Positions 7,879 to 17,688 of a stretch of DNA of 64,000 bases are shown here, one piece after another; position 1 is the first letter of the stretch, and each line of letters starts with the position of its first letter. The stretch spans positions 129,934 through 193,933 of the forward strand of contig JAAHGL010000007.1 in the NCBI GenBank assembly GCA_010692635.1, written 5' to 3'. The notes beneath the pieces are model-generated. The model saw only the letters and a program-made list of their open reading frames with translations, ran no database searches and was not told where the DNA came from. The stretch comes from Symploca sp. SIO2C1 (lineage in GTDB: Bacteria; Cyanobacteriota; Cyanobacteriia; Cyanobacteriales; Coleofasciculaceae). Both the position numbers and the translations under genes were made by a program.

Positions 7879-8385
7879 TTATTCATCCGACTCATCTGAG
7901 TCGGATTCAGTTTGGTCTCCCAACTTCTTTGTCTTCTCCTCCAGTTCCTTTTCTCTTTGTTTCAATTCTTCTTCCAAGGTTTCAATTCGTTCGCGACGGG
8001 CTTCCATTTCTAGGCGCTGACGGGTCAAGTTTTGACTTTGCAAAGTTAAGTCTTGTCGCCATTGTTCGGTGCGCTCAGCTTCTTCCTTTAAGAAGGTTGG
8101 AGTAACGCCAGTAGTTAAGTATTGCTCTACCACCTCCAACACCCAGTCTTTGGCAGGTTGGATATTCAGGATCTCTTGGTTTTCAGAAATATCTACCAAA
8201 ACCAACAAACCTTCGTTTGCCGCCGCGTTGTGGAGAATAGGAGAACCAGCAGAGAAGGGTTCAGTCAGTGGAACATTTTCTGGGTCAATTAATTCCCAAC
8301 AAGTCTCAGATTGTTGGCGAGCCAGCAATCTTAGTTCCAATTCACCAGCATTCTCATTTTTTTTGACTTGAGCCAGGTTTAGCAT
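7879..8385 (-). CDS. Conserved cyanobacterial coiled-coil protein of unknown function
   Basis: A 168-residue soluble protein. The first 105 residues form a compact globular part (ELELRLLARQ ... LVLVDISENQ). They are followed by a strongly charged coiled coil (about residues 106-155, rich in Glu, Arg and Lys) and an acidic tail (SDSDESDE). I do not recognise a named domain. It lies 41 bp downstream of valS on the same strand and may be co-transcribed. A scaffold or adaptor role would be a guess. Confidence 0.75.
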   Translation of the reverse strand: MLNLAQVKKNENAGELELRLLARQQSETCWELIDPENVPLTEPFSAGSPILHNAAANEGLLVLVDISENQEILNIQPAKDWVLEVVEQYLTTGVTPTFLKEEAERTEQWRQDLTLQSQNLTRQRLEMEARRERIETLEEELKQREKELEEKTKKLGDQTESDSDESDE

Positions 8386-8426
8386 TGCCTGTCAGTTTCT
8401 TGGGTTTGTTAGTGGCTAGAAGCTCC

Positions 8427-11216
8427 TCAAGGATTTTCTGCGAGTCGATTAAGGCGACTTCTCAAAATTTCCTCTTGCTGTTGGGCTTCAGCTAAAGCCT
8501 TTTTCGCCCCTTGCACCACAGCATCCGGGGCTTTGCTGACAAAATTAGGATTGCCTAGACGTCCGGTAAGGGATTTGACTTCTGCTTCTACTTTGCTCAG
8601 GCTGTTTTCTAGCTTAGTGCGCAAAGCGTCCACATCGACAACACCGGTAAGGGGTATCAGAATCTCAACAGTACCAAAAACACCTGCCATCGTTGTCTTT
8701 AGTTCATTCTCTAGCACTGGAGTGATGGTTAATGTTTCCACTTTACCTAAATCTTGGATGTAGGACTTCCCAAACTCAAGGATTTGACGTTCGCTACGGT
8801 TCCCAGTTTGTAGAATAACTGGCACTTTCACCCCTTGCTTGACATCAGCGTCAGCTCTGAGGTTACGGATGGTACGGATTGTACCAATTAATAGCTCGAA
8901 TTGTTGCTCGAGTTCTGGGTCAATTAGGGGGGATGAGTCACTAGCATTTTCTGGTTTACCGTTGTGAAGTTTGGAGGTAAATACTTCTGGATAGGGTTGC
9001 AGTGCCAGAAACTCCCCAGATGTTTGGGTTAGAGTCTGCCAAATTTCTTCGGTTATATGAGGCATAAAAGGATGGAGCAGTTTGAGGGTTCTTTCGAGTA
9101 CGTAAGCAAGAGTTTGCTGGGCTAATTGCCGGGAAGGACTTGTTGCGTCCTCCCACAACCGGGATTTCACTAGTTCAATATACCAGTCACAAAAGTCACC
9201 CCAGATGAATTCGTAAAGTCCTTTGGCAGCTTCTCCTAAACCATCAACATCTAAATAATCCCTAGTTTGTCCTACCACTTGCTCGAAGCGAGAGAGAATC
9301 CAGCGATCGCTTAATTCTAATTTTTGTAGATTATCTAGGGGGGAACCCAGCTGTTGGGGAGTCTTCCCATCCAAATTTAGCATGACAAACCGGGCGGCAT
9401 TCCATAGCTTGTTGGCAAAATTGCGGGCTGCTTCTACTGAGGAGGATTCATCAGTCTTGCGATTATACTCCAAGCGGATATCTTGACCAGCTCCTGCAAC
9501 TTCCTTAATCAGGCTATACCTTAGGGCATCGGTACCATATTTGTCGATCAGCAATAGGGGATCAATGCCATTACCAGCAGTTTTGGACATTTTCTTGCCA
9601 TTTTCATCCAGTACCAAGCCGTGGATGTAGACGGATTTAAAGGGTATCTGACTAGTGAAATGTCCTGCCATCATCGTCATCCTGGCAACCCAGAAAAAGA
9701 TGATATCAAAACCGGTTACTAAGGTGGCGTTGGGATAGTAGGTTTTGAGGTCTACTGTTTCCTCTGGCCAACCCATAGTTGAGAAGGGCCACAAACCAGA
9801 AGAAAACCAGGTGTCTAGAACATCAGTATCTTGTTCTAGCTTGACATTTTCGCCAAATTGTGAAATAGCTTTTTGTCTCGCTTCTTCCTGATTATGAGCA
9901 ACAATAAATGGTGTTGTTGCGGTGATTTCCCCATTAGTTTCACTGACTACATACCAGGCAGGAATTTGATGCCCCCACCACAGTTGGCGCGAGATACACC
10001 AGTCTTTTAGCTTTACCAGCCAATCCCGATAGACTTTTCGCCAGCGTTCTGGGATAAACTCTGGAGAATGCTGCTGGTCGAGGAAATTGAGAGCAGGGTC
10101 AGCTAAAGGGCGAATTTTGACGAACCATTGTGTAGAGAGGAGGGGTTCGATGGGGACTTTGCCGCGATCGCTATAGGGTACGGTATGTTTGTAGTCCTCT
10201 ACCTTCACTAGGACACCATCAGCTTCTAGCTGCTTTACCAGTTTCTTCCTAGCTTCAAATCTGTCTTGTCCTTGAAAGGAACCGGCATTTTCATTGAGAG
10301 TACCATTCTTGTTCATAATATTGATGAATGGCAGATTGTGGCGCTGTCCCATCTCAAAATCATTGGGGTCATGAGCTGGAGTCACCTTCACACAACCTGT
10401 GCCAAACTCCGGATCCACCAACTCATCGGCAAAAATTGGAATTTCCCGCCCCGAAATCGGTAATGTCACCGTTTTGCCAATCAAATTCTGGTAGCGTTGA
10501 TCAGTAGGATTTACTGCTACTCCTGTATCCCCTAACATGGTTTCCGGTCGAGTGGTTGCCACTTCCACATAGCCGCTGCCATCGGTGAGAGGGTAACGAA
10601 TGTGCCACAGATGCCCTTCTACTTCCTTATTTTCCACCTCTAAATCAGAGACAGCAGACTCAGAAGCTGGGCACCAATTCACCATGTACTCGCCTCGGTA
10701 AATTAGTCCTTCTTCATAAAGCCGGACAAAGGCTTCTTTCACTGCCTTCGATAAGCCTTCATCGAGCGTAAACCTTTCCCGCGACCAATCTACGGAGACA
10801 CCCAAGCGTCGTAGTTGATTGACTATATTGCCTTTGGATTGAGCCTTCCATTGCCAAGCTCTTTCGAGAAACTTCTCCCGTCCCAAGTCAAAGCGAGTTT
10901 TCCCTTCTGCCGTCAGCTGCTTTTCGAGCATGGTATGTACAGCAATACTGGCATGGTCAGTTCCCGGTAACCACAGGGTATTGCAACCTTTCATGCGGTG
11001 GTAGCGTACCAGGGTGTCAATTAAGGCAGCCTCAAAGGCGTGACCCATGTGCAAGCTACCAGTAACATTGGGTGGGGGAATAACAATGCTGTAGGGTTCA
11101 CCACTGTGATTTGGGTCAGCTTTAAAGACTTGGTTTTCTTCCCAAGACTTTTGCCACTTGGCTTCAGTTGTGGTGGCGTCGTATTTAGTTGGCAGGGCAG
11201 GGGTGGTTGCAGTCAT
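8427..11216 (-). CDS. valS: Valyl-tRNA synthetase
   Basis: Class I aminoacyl-tRNA synthetase of 929 residues that charges tRNA-Val. The HIGH signature appears as HMGH in [14 protein letters not shown], and the KMSKS loop as KMSKT in [14 protein letters not shown]. The editing (CP1) domain with the [10 protein letters not shown] motif lies between them. An anticodon-binding helical domain and a C-terminal coiled coil ([14 protein letters not shown] to the end) complete the usual ValS architecture. Length and start ([13 protein letters not shown]) are normal. Confidence 0.97.
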   Translation of the reverse strand: MTATTPALPTKYDATTTEAKWQKSWEENQVFKADPNHSGEPYSIVIPPPNVTGSLHMGHAFEAALIDTLVRYHRMKGCNTLWLPGTDHASIAVHTMLEKQLTAEGKTRFDLGREKFLERAWQWKAQSKGNIVNQLRRLGVSVDWSRERFTLDEGLSKAVKEAFVRLYEEGLIYRGEYMVNWCPASESAVSDLEVENKEVEGHLWHIRYPLTDGSGYVEVATTRPETMLGDTGVAVNPTDQRYQNLIGKTVTLPISGREIPIFADELVDPEFGTGCVKVTPAHDPNDFEMGQRHNLPFINIMNKNGTLNENAGSFQGQDRFEARKKLVKQLEADGVLVKVEDYKHTVPYSDRGKVPIEPLLSTQWFVKIRPLADPALNFLDQQHSPEFIPERWRKVYRDWLVKLKDWCISRQLWWGHQIPAWYVVSETNGEITATTPFIVAHNQEEARQKAISQFGENVKLEQDTDVLDTWFSSGLWPFSTMGWPEETVDLKTYYPNATLVTGFDIIFFWVARMTMMAGHFTSQIPFKSVYIHGLVLDENGKKMSKTAGNGIDPLLLIDKYGTDALRYSLIKEVAGAGQDIRLEYNRKTDESSSVEAARNFANKLWNAARFVMLNLDGKTPQQLGSPLDNLQKLELSDRWILSRFEQVVGQTRDYLDVDGLGEAAKGLYEFIWGDFCDWYIELVKSRLWEDATSPSRQLAQQTLAYVLERTLKLLHPFMPHITEEIWQTLTQTSGEFLALQPYPEVFTSKLHNGKPENASDSSPLIDPELEQQFELLIGTIRTIRNLRADADVKQGVKVPVILQTGNRSERQILEFGKSYIQDLGKVETLTITPVLENELKTTMAGVFGTVEILIPLTGVVDVDALRTKLENSLSKVEAEVKSLTGRLGNPNFVSKAPDAVVQGAKKALAEAQQQEEILRSRLNRLAENP

Positions 11217-11423
11217 GCAAGAGATATTAAATCAGGATTAGTTTACCTAAATAAATTTTGCCATAGTGTAGGAGTGGGTATTTAGGACTATTCTACAAAT
11301 CCTTGGAGTAACTACTAGACATTTGCATTATTCTGTATACTGCCTCCTGTGCAGTATTTAATTACTACATCCTTATTCATTCGCTGGCTCTACTCAACCC
11401 TCCGGAATATTGAAACGATAGTT

Positions 11424-13049
11424 TTATTGAATATTACTGTAATCTACCCCTTGAGTTGTATCTCTACCATATAGCTTTGTAGTGAGACCAGTTATATTTT
11501 CTAGAGTTTTCCTTACTTGTGCTGAAGTAATGGTATTGAGGGGTACACCTAACTGCTTTGCTACCCCTGCTGCTACTCCCACTCCTTGTCCTTGGTAAAC
11601 ATTGACTGTCTGAATACGCCCTACCGATACTGCCATGCCTAAATAGCCAGAGGAACGACCAACAATTGCTAAATTGTTCACATCTCTTGCCAAAGTATTT
11701 TCTATGCCAAAATTATAGATGGGAATCGGTGGTATTCTAATTGACAAACCATTCACTCCTCCTCTTAAGTCAAAATTGTAAGAGAAACTGCCGATTGAAT
11801 TTTCTGGCGTTGTTCCCCCTTTGATAATTTCTTGTCCTGTTAAAGGCTTGATAACATCTCTAATACTCAATGTGTGTCTGATATAAATTTCCTGGGGAGT
11901 AATTACTTTAACATCTTCTTTACCAGAAAGTTCCCGTAACCAAGCCTCAAATGCTACCAGTTCTTCCTTCATATCCTGGGTTGGTTTGCGACCATTCTCT
12001 TCTATCTCAAGTAGCTGGTTAACTTGGTACTTAAACAGAAGACCATTCCAGGATAAAGAATTATCTGGTAATAGGCAAATATTACTTCTATCTAAAAAGA
12101 ATCCTTCCAAACTAAAAGGCAGATTACGGTGGAGTTGGTAGGCTGCACCAAAAGCTATACTTTTGTGATAATAACCATCAGCTGATGAGTGGTAAAGAGG
12201 TGTTCTAAAATTGCTGAGCCAGAATCTTGCACCTTCTGGATCTTCATTATCTCTAATACTAGTTTCTATTTGGTTCATGAGGTCGCCATTAGAGAAAATA
12301 TTCTGTTCTATGGCTCTTAATTCGGAGATAGTCAAACCAGTAATCAGGGGTACAATCGAAACCGACAAAGTTTCATTAGCTAGTTCAGGACTTTGGGATT
12401 CATAACCCCGATAATAAGCTAAACCAGCTTTTCTGGCTAATTCCGCATCTTGAGTAGCATCAATGTAGGAATCTGCTTGTAGGCGAACATTGTTTTGTTG
12501 AACATCAACATATTGGATAGTTTGATTTTCTACCTGGGGAATGAGAGGAGATTCGTTGATGATACTCACTCCCGCTTCTGTTAACATTTCTTGCATCGCT
12601 TGCTCAGCTTTATCAGCTGCTAAGCAAGATACTACAACATTAGCTCTTTTTAAAAAATCACGAAAACATTGGGCAACTGGTTGGTTGTACCAATTAGTTT
12701 TGTCATAATCAAGAAAAGCTAAGCCTCCCCGTGTCAATAAACCACCCAATGGTTTATTAGCTACATTAGAACGTACTAAGGCAACTTTGCCCTCATCACC
12801 TAAAGTCTTTTTGGCCCAAATAGCAGCACATATTCCTTGCAGTTCATCTCCGTAAACTACTACATCAAAGTTTTTTGTTATTATAGGTACTGAAGAGTTA
12901 TTGTTAAGGTTATTAGTGTCTGTATCAGAATCTTGTTGTGAATTGATAATAGTTTGAAATAGTTGTTCAAAGGAATCAGTAGTGCTACCAATTGTTAAGG
13001 CGATTAAACCAACCAGTATAACTCCTAAAATCTTGAAATTATAGGTCAT
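11424..13049 (-). CDS. FAD-dependent oxidoreductase, membrane-anchored or exported
   Basis: A 541-residue flavoprotein of the FAD_oxidored type. An N-terminal hydrophobic segment (ILGVILVGLIALTIG, about residues 7-21) acts as signal or anchor. After a Ser/Asn linker, a dinucleotide-binding strand-turn-helix starts at about residue 62 (FDVVVYGDELQGICAA) with an altered GxGxxG. LLTRGGLAFLD and the YIDATQDAELARKAG segment are family hallmarks of the FAD fold. A C-terminal LAIVGRSSGYLGMA segment closes the FAD site. The substrate is unknown. It is monocistronic, with a miniature element 175 bp downstream of its promoter side. Confidence 0.8.
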   Translation of the reverse strand: MTYNFKILGVILVGLIALTIGSTTDSFEQLFQTIINSQQDSDTDTNNLNNNSSVPIITKNFDVVVYGDELQGICAAIWAKKTLGDEGKVALVRSNVANKPLGGLLTRGGLAFLDYDKTNWYNQPVAQCFRDFLKRANVVVSCLAADKAEQAMQEMLTEAGVSIINESPLIPQVENQTIQYVDVQQNNVRLQADSYIDATQDAELARKAGLAYYRGYESQSPELANETLSVSIVPLITGLTISELRAIEQNIFSNGDLMNQIETSIRDNEDPEGARFWLSNFRTPLYHSSADGYYHKSIAFGAAYQLHRNLPFSLEGFFLDRSNICLLPDNSLSWNGLLFKYQVNQLLEIEENGRKPTQDMKEELVAFEAWLRELSGKEDVKVITPQEIYIRHTLSIRDVIKPLTGQEIIKGGTTPENSIGSFSYNFDLRGGVNGLSIRIPPIPIYNFGIENTLARDVNNLAIVGRSSGYLGMAVSVGRIQTVNVYQGQGVGVAAGVAKQLGVPLNTITSAQVRKTLENITGLTTKLYGRDTTQGVDYSNIQ

Positions 13050-13224
13050 ATTGTTAGGTGTTAGGTAATGGAATTGTTGAGTTGTTTTTTAAGGAAAGCG
13101 AGCAACTATAATAAATGAAAGCGAGCAGGATGCTCGCACTACTTTCTTTGCCAAAATGGGATATTTCATATGCGATCGCACTAAATATGGTACTTGATTT
13201 TTTTGCTAGTCCCTTATAGCCCAA

Positions 13225-13326
13225 GGGTGAACGAAATTTTGCCTGGGATTTTCATTCTCCGCGTCTCTGCGTCTCCGCGTCTCCGTGTCTGCTGACTCGT
13301 TTCCCCACGCTTTTTTTCGCTCACCC
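13225..13326. mobile_element. Miniature element copy A (9-bp target duplication)
   Basis: Ends GGGTGAACGAAATTTTG (left) and CTTTTTTTCGCTCACCC (right) are mutually inverted over the outer 12 or so bases. Flanks ATAGCCCAA (13216-13224) and ATAGCCCGA (13327-13335) agree at 8 of 9 positions. The interior is a pyrimidine-rich tract of GTCTCCGC-type repeats. Same family as the elements at 16024, 24804 and 42757. Confidence 0.85.
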
Positions 13327-13389
13327 ATAGCCCGAACGCTTTCGCCCCTACATCTAATTCTGGTTACAATACACAAAGGTAACAGCTAG

Positions 13390-14418
13390 CTAAAAAACCC
13401 GAATGGGAATCTCTGCTGGTGCTAGTAATAACTCTTTCAATTCATCATTCACCTTGCACAAGGTAATTGACATTCCTGCCATTTCCAACGAAGTACAGTA
13501 TTCCCCTACATAGCTACGCCAGACTTTGATGCCCTTAGCTTCCAATTGTTCGTGAGCATAGCCATACAACAAATACAGCTCAGAAATGGGAGTACCGCCT
13601 AAACCATTGATCATCAGAGCCACTTCATCCCCACTATTAAAGATAGGAGCAGCCGTTTCTGTTTCTGATATCGGCTTGGAATCGGTTAGGATAGCTTCCA
13701 ACATCTGATCGACTATTTCATTAGCGCTAGCTAGTTTTTGACGCGCTCTGCCCGGTTCACCGTGAATACCCACACCCATCTCGACTTCATCCTCGGCTAG
13801 GGTGAAAATGGGAGCACCTTTAGCTGGGGGTGTGCAGCCGCTCAAAGCCATTCCCATCGAGCGGATGACATCATTAACTCGATTACCCAGAGCCACCAAT
13901 TCATCTAGCGAAGCACCTTTTTCTGCCGCTGCGCCAACTGCTTTGATGACAAAAAAGTTGCCAGCCACGCCACGGCGACCTACAGTGTAGAGGCTGTCTT
14001 TAACAGCCACATCATCATCCACAAAAATAGTTTTTACAGTAATCCCTTCATCTTCCAATTCTTCGGCCGCATCACGGAAAGCAGCGCGATCGCCAGTATA
14101 GTTGTTAACAATATGCAGCACACCTTTGGCTGAGTTGAGTAGTTTGGAAGACTCAATCACATAATCAATCGGAGGAGCAGCAAAGACATCACCAGGACAA
14201 GCACCATCCAGCATCCCCTTACCTACAATCATTACATGAGCGGGTTCATGACCGGAGCCGGAGCCCTGAAGGATCGAGACTTTATTGTCATTAGGAGCGT
14301 CGGCACGCATGATTAGGTTGTAGTCGGGTTCATACTTGACCTTACCAGGATTAGCCAGCAAAATGCCCTTCAACATTTCGGGAACAAATTGTTTGGGATC
14401 ATTAACAAACTTCTTCAT
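13390..14418 (-). CDS. dhaK: Dihydroxyacetone kinase subunit DhaK
   Basis: A 342-residue substrate-binding subunit of the dihydroxyacetone kinase. Recognisable features are the GSGSGHEPAH loop near residue 55, the catalytic Asp in NNYTGDRAAF, and the covalent substrate-binding His in VGIHGEPGRA. No PTS subunit (DhaM, EI, HPr) is seen here and cyanobacteria generally lack the PTS, so with DhaL (16144) it probably uses ATP directly. The two subunits are separated by a permease-like gene on the same strand, suggesting one operon, dhaL-permease-dhaK. Confidence 0.93.
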   Translation of the reverse strand: MKKFVNDPKQFVPEMLKGILLANPGKVKYEPDYNLIMRADAPNDNKVSILQGSGSGHEPAHVMIVGKGMLDGACPGDVFAAPPIDYVIESSKLLNSAKGVLHIVNNYTGDRAAFRDAAEELEDEGITVKTIFVDDDVAVKDSLYTVGRRGVAGNFFVIKAVGAAAEKGASLDELVALGNRVNDVIRSMGMALSGCTPPAKGAPIFTLAEDEVEMGVGIHGEPGRARQKLASANEIVDQMLEAILTDSKPISETETAAPIFNSGDEVALMINGLGGTPISELYLLYGYAHEQLEAKGIKVWRSYVGEYCTSLEMAGMSITLCKVNDELKELLLAPAEIPIRVF

Positions 14419-14481
14419 GGATTTTTTTCCTTTGACTGACCGATCAAGTCAATTTATCATACAGGTGATGAAAGTCAGCTG

Positions 14482-14570
14482 TTCCCAATTCCCAATTCCC
14501 AATTCCCGATTCCCAATTCCCGATTCCCGATTCCCAATTCCCAATTCCCAATTCCCAATTCCCAATTCCC
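14482..14570. repeat. Heptamer tandem repeat (TTCCCAA/TTCCCGA)
   Basis: About thirteen uninterrupted 7-bp units fill the gap between the permease gene and dhaK. This is the STRR type of cyanobacterial intergenic repeat; the shared heptamer also lies at 3988-4022. Confidence 0.95.
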
Positions 14571-14594
14571 TACTTACAAGTCAGGTGGCAAATG

Positions 14595-15956
14595 TTAACC
14601 AGCCCAGAATAAACTGGACAAGATACAAGCAGCTATAAGTCCTGTAGCATCGGCAAGAAGTCCTGCGGCAAGAGCATGGCGAATGCTCGTAATGCCAACC
14701 GCCCCAAAATACACAGCAAGAACATAAAAAGTTGTTTCCGTACTCCCCATCATCGTAGAAGCAACAAAGGCACTATAGGAATCAGGGGAGCGCTCAACTA
14801 ACTCACTCATGATGCCAAAAGCTCCACCACCAGAAAGGGGGCGCAGTAGTGCCATAGGTAAGACTTCCGCAGGCATGCCGATTAAATTAGTTAAGGGACT
14901 AAGTAAGTTAGAGACTGTTTCCATCGCACCAGAAGCACGAAACATCCCAATCGCAACTAGAATGGCAACTAAAAAGGGAATAATACGAATAGCAATATCA
15001 AAACCCTGCTTGGCTCCTTCAGTGACAGCTTCATAGACTTTTACCCCTCGCCCGACTCCGTAGGTAATAATTAGTAGCATCAAGATTGGCATCAACCAAT
15101 GAGAAATGAAATCTTGGTTAAAGAAATCCCCTAGATTACCACTGCGAATCACACCATAGACTATGGTGCCACCAAAACCGAGGATAAATGACCAAGCAAT
15201 AATTTGAGAACCTCTACCAGTGGGATAGAGAAGGTGAGAATAATCGGATTCTTCAACTTGATTGTCGCTGCTCTCTATCTCCCCTTCCTCTGGGGACGAC
15301 TCGTTGACAGATTCAACCTCCTGTGAGTCAGATTCGAGGGATAGCCTATCTTTTCTACCCAACCAAGTAGCAACCGAGACTCCGACAACAGTAGAACAAA
15401 TGGAAGCTAATAAGGTAGGAAGGTAAATAGCAGCAGGATTACTACTATTGGCGGCTGCTCTCACACCAATGACTCCCAACGGAAACAAAGCAACACTGGA
15501 GGTATTGATAGCGAGAAACAAGCACATGGCATTGGTAGCAGTCCCCTTCAGGGGATTAAGCTTGTTGAGTTCAACCATTGCCTTGATGCCAAAAGGAGTA
15601 GCAGCATTTCCCAGCCCCAGCATATTAGCAGAAATATTGAGGATCATTGCCCCCATTGCTGGATGGGTGGGTGGAACATCAGGAAACAGCTTAACCATCA
15701 AGGGTTTAAGGATATTAGCCAGAGTGTACATTAGTCCTCCGGCTTCTAGTACCCGCACCAAACCTAGCCAAAGTGCCATCACGCCAATTAAACCAATCGC
15801 CAGATTGACTGCAGTTTTGGCTGACTCAAAACTAGCTTGAGTAATCTCTTCCATTTTGCCTGTATAACCGGCAAAGAGAATGGCGACAGCAATGAAACCA
15901 ACAAAAACAATATTGATGGCGCTGGGTTTTTCTGATGGTTGATTTGCTTGAGACAT
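14595..15956 (-). CDS. Gate-domain (nucleoside-recognition/SpmA-SpmB-like) membrane protein
   Basis: A 453-residue polytopic membrane protein with two Gate domains. The first has the GLGNAATPFGIKAM and INTSSVALFPLG motifs (residues 115-165); the second has PLSGGGAFGIMSELVERSPDS and STMMGSTETTFYVLAVYFG (residues 375-425). An acidic cytoplasmic linker joins the halves (about 205-240). Homologues include spore maturation proteins A and B, which are fused here. Its place between dhaK and dhaL suggests transport of dihydroxyacetone or a related polyol, but no substrate can be read from sequence. The start is MSQANQPSEKP. Confidence 0.82.
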   Translation of the reverse strand: MSQANQPSEKPSAINIVFVGFIAVAILFAGYTGKMEEITQASFESAKTAVNLAIGLIGVMALWLGLVRVLEAGGLMYTLANILKPLMVKLFPDVPPTHPAMGAMILNISANMLGLGNAATPFGIKAMVELNKLNPLKGTATNAMCLFLAINTSSVALFPLGVIGVRAAANSSNPAAIYLPTLLASICSTVVGVSVATWLGRKDRLSLESDSQEVESVNESSPEEGEIESSDNQVEESDYSHLLYPTGRGSQIIAWSFILGFGGTIVYGVIRSGNLGDFFNQDFISHWLMPILMLLIITYGVGRGVKVYEAVTEGAKQGFDIAIRIIPFLVAILVAIGMFRASGAMETVSNLLSPLTNLIGMPAEVLPMALLRPLSGGGAFGIMSELVERSPDSYSAFVASTMMGSTETTFYVLAVYFGAVGITSIRHALAAGLLADATGLIAACILSSLFWAG

Positions 15957-16023
15957 TTTGAGTAGATCACCAAAACCGTTAATTATAATAATGCTGATTG
16001 CACAATCAAGATTTTGCTCAGGT

Positions 16024-16149
16024 GGGTAAGGTCAAATTTTGGGCGGGATTTCCAAGCCTTGTATCCAAGAATTATAAGTTCTCTCTTGTCCTTCAGCTCC
16101 CTGAGATCCCTCAGCTTCCCCAGCTCCCCACCCTTTTTTTCGCTCACCC
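16024..16149. mobile_element. Miniature element copy B, overlapping the dhaL 3' end
   Basis: The left end is decayed (GGGTAAGGTCAAATTTTG); the right end CCCTTTTTTTCGCTCACCC is intact. Flanks TGCTCAGGT (16015-16023) and TGCCCAGGC (16150-16158) agree at 7 of 9 positions. Its interior closely matches the reverse complement of copy C. Its terminal TCACCC gives dhaL its last Gly codon and TGA stop. Confidence 0.8.
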
Positions 16150-16779
16150 TGCCCAGGCAGTGGCAACATTCTCAGCCATCGTCGCCACCGCTACTGCACC
16201 AGGATCATAAGTATCTTTACTCCGTTCGCCAGTGTAGGATGCACGACCTCGCTTGGCAACCCAAGCTTTACTTACTTCTGCCTGCTCTCGCGCTGCTTTG
16301 GCAGCTGCATCGACAGCTTGCTGAGTATTACCGCCATTCTTGATAGTTTTCTCAAAGGCATCTACAGCTGGCACTAAGGCATCAAGTAACGTTTTGTCAC
16401 CCAAATTTGCCCCCCCACGATCCATAATTCCGTCTGCCACACTGCGGAACATAGTTACTACATCTTCACTAGTCAGCATTTCTTTGCCGCTAATGCTCTT
16501 GCCAGCATTCCGAAAAGCTGCTCGCCAAATTGAGCCGGAAGTACCACCGATATTTCTGGAGATAATTTTGGCGCACCCAAGCAAAAAACTCTCACCGCTA
16601 CTATGATCAAGGGTGTCCCATTGTTCCAAAATAACACTAAAGCCGCTGGCTAGTGAAATACCGAAGTCGCCATCACCGACAACACCGTCCAATTCGGTAA
16701 AGTACTTTTCGTTATCAATGGATGTTTGGGCGATTGTTCGCACGACAAGCTCGATATTCTCCAAACTACTTTGGGGCAT
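16144..16779 (-). CDS. dhaL: Dihydroxyacetone kinase subunit DhaL
   Basis: The nucleotide-binding subunit, 211 residues from the ATG preceded by AAGGAAAAAAAT. An upstream in-frame ATG at 16848 lacks family similarity. The Mg-ADP/ATP site is shown by LDGVVGDGDFG (Asp triad), GGTSGSIWRAAF, and GANLGDKTLLDAL. The RASYTGERSKDTYDPGA segment is the usual C-terminal signature. The final codons GGG TGA belong to the miniature element inserted here; removing the element and one target copy would give a C-terminus of AWAKS. Activity should not be affected. Confidence 0.93.
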   Translation of the reverse strand: MPQSSLENIELVVRTIAQTSIDNEKYFTELDGVVGDGDFGISLASGFSVILEQWDTLDHSSGESFLLGCAKIISRNIGGTSGSIWRAAFRNAGKSISGKEMLTSEDVVTMFRSVADGIMDRGGANLGDKTLLDALVPAVDAFEKTIKNGGNTQQAVDAAAKAAREQAEVSKAWVAKRGRASYTGERSKDTYDPGAVAVATMAENVATAWAG

Positions 16780-16956
16780 ATTTTTTTCCTTGTTATATTC
16801 AGTAGATCGCAAAGTTAAGAAATAATCAGGGTTTAGTGGTTTTAACAAACAAGGCAGGAGGGGAACAGAAGGAAAGAGGATTTTATTTGTTTCTTCAATT
16901 CATTGCGGATGCCGCCGCGCCCGTCAGGTGCTTGTAAGTGATATCGAATGCTTACC

Positions 16957-17451
16957 CTACCACGAATATTTTGGCGATCGAGCAACTTCTATCGAAAACA
17001 TTGGCAGAAGTCTACCTGGAATACTAGCTGACTCACGCCTGCCAATCAGTTGGGCTCCTACTGCTCGATAGAATCCTTCAGCATTCGGATCGCCCTGAAT
17101 GCTCAGGGTACCTCCTCCGCACACTCCAATATAACTCTTGGCATGACTGATTAAAGCACGACCAACACCTGAACCGATGTCTACTGGCTCAACAAACAGA
17201 GCTTCCAACTCAAACTGGAACGGTGACAAACGTTCCACACCGTAAAATCCAACAATTTTATCTGCTGTTTCTGCAACAACGAAGTAGAACACACTATTCT
17301 GAATCTTCTCCGGTGTTACGGTTAACTCTTCCCTACAGGCTTCCATGAATTCATCAGAGTAACCCCAATAAGCTTTCGATCGCATTGCGAGCTTACTCAG
17401 GATGGTAGCTTCTTCTGGCTTGGCTTCTCGAAAAGTAATGGAGTTGCTCAT
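16957..17451 (-). CDS. GNAT-family N-acetyltransferase
   Basis: A single-domain GNAT of 164 residues from the ATG giving MSNSITFREAKPEE; an ATG two codons upstream is equally possible. The acetyl-CoA loop appears in motif A, ALFVEPVDIGSGVGRALISHA, around residues 86-106, in the variant form G-S-G-V-G-R. NAEGFYRAVGAQLIG is motif B. The acyl acceptor is unknown. It follows dhaL on the same strand with about 175 bp between, so it may have its own promoter. Confidence 0.88.
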   Translation of the reverse strand: MSNSITFREAKPEEATILSKLAMRSKAYWGYSDEFMEACREELTVTPEKIQNSVFYFVVAETADKIVGFYGVERLSPFQFELEALFVEPVDIGSGVGRALISHAKSYIGVCGGGTLSIQGDPNAEGFYRAVGAQLIGRRESASIPGRLLPMFSIEVARSPKYSW

Positions 17452-17538
17452 TACCAATGAATAATTAATAATTGATAATTAATAATTTTTTAATTTGGTT
17501 TAAAGCCTCTTAGTTTACGAAGAAATGATTCAATTAGG

Positions 17539-17619
17539 TGTAGGTTGGGTGAAGCGATAGCGCAACCCAACATTGGAGTGTGCTGCGTTGGGTTTCACTT
17601 CGTTCCACCCAACCTACAT
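17539..17619. repeat. Dispersed palindromic repeat (GTAGGTTGGGT family)
   Basis: TGTAGGTTGGGTG and CACCCAACCTACA form outer inverted arms, with an inner CAACCCAAC/GTTGGGTTT pair. Related copies lie at 18617-18715 and 62842-62922. This is a common cyanobacterial REP-like intergenic sequence. Confidence 0.85.
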
Positions 17620-17688
17620 TTTTAGTCGTGTCGCGTCAGTAGGTGCAAGCTTTCTCCTAGAGTAACCCAATATCAGTAAGGTTTCCCT

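Noticed and set aside
14482-14570. Regular short repeats that could suggest a CRISPR array
   Set aside because: The units are 7-bp head-to-tail heptamers with no spacers, and no cas genes are present. The same applies to 3988-4022, 18408-18456, 50497-50541 and 54969-55057.
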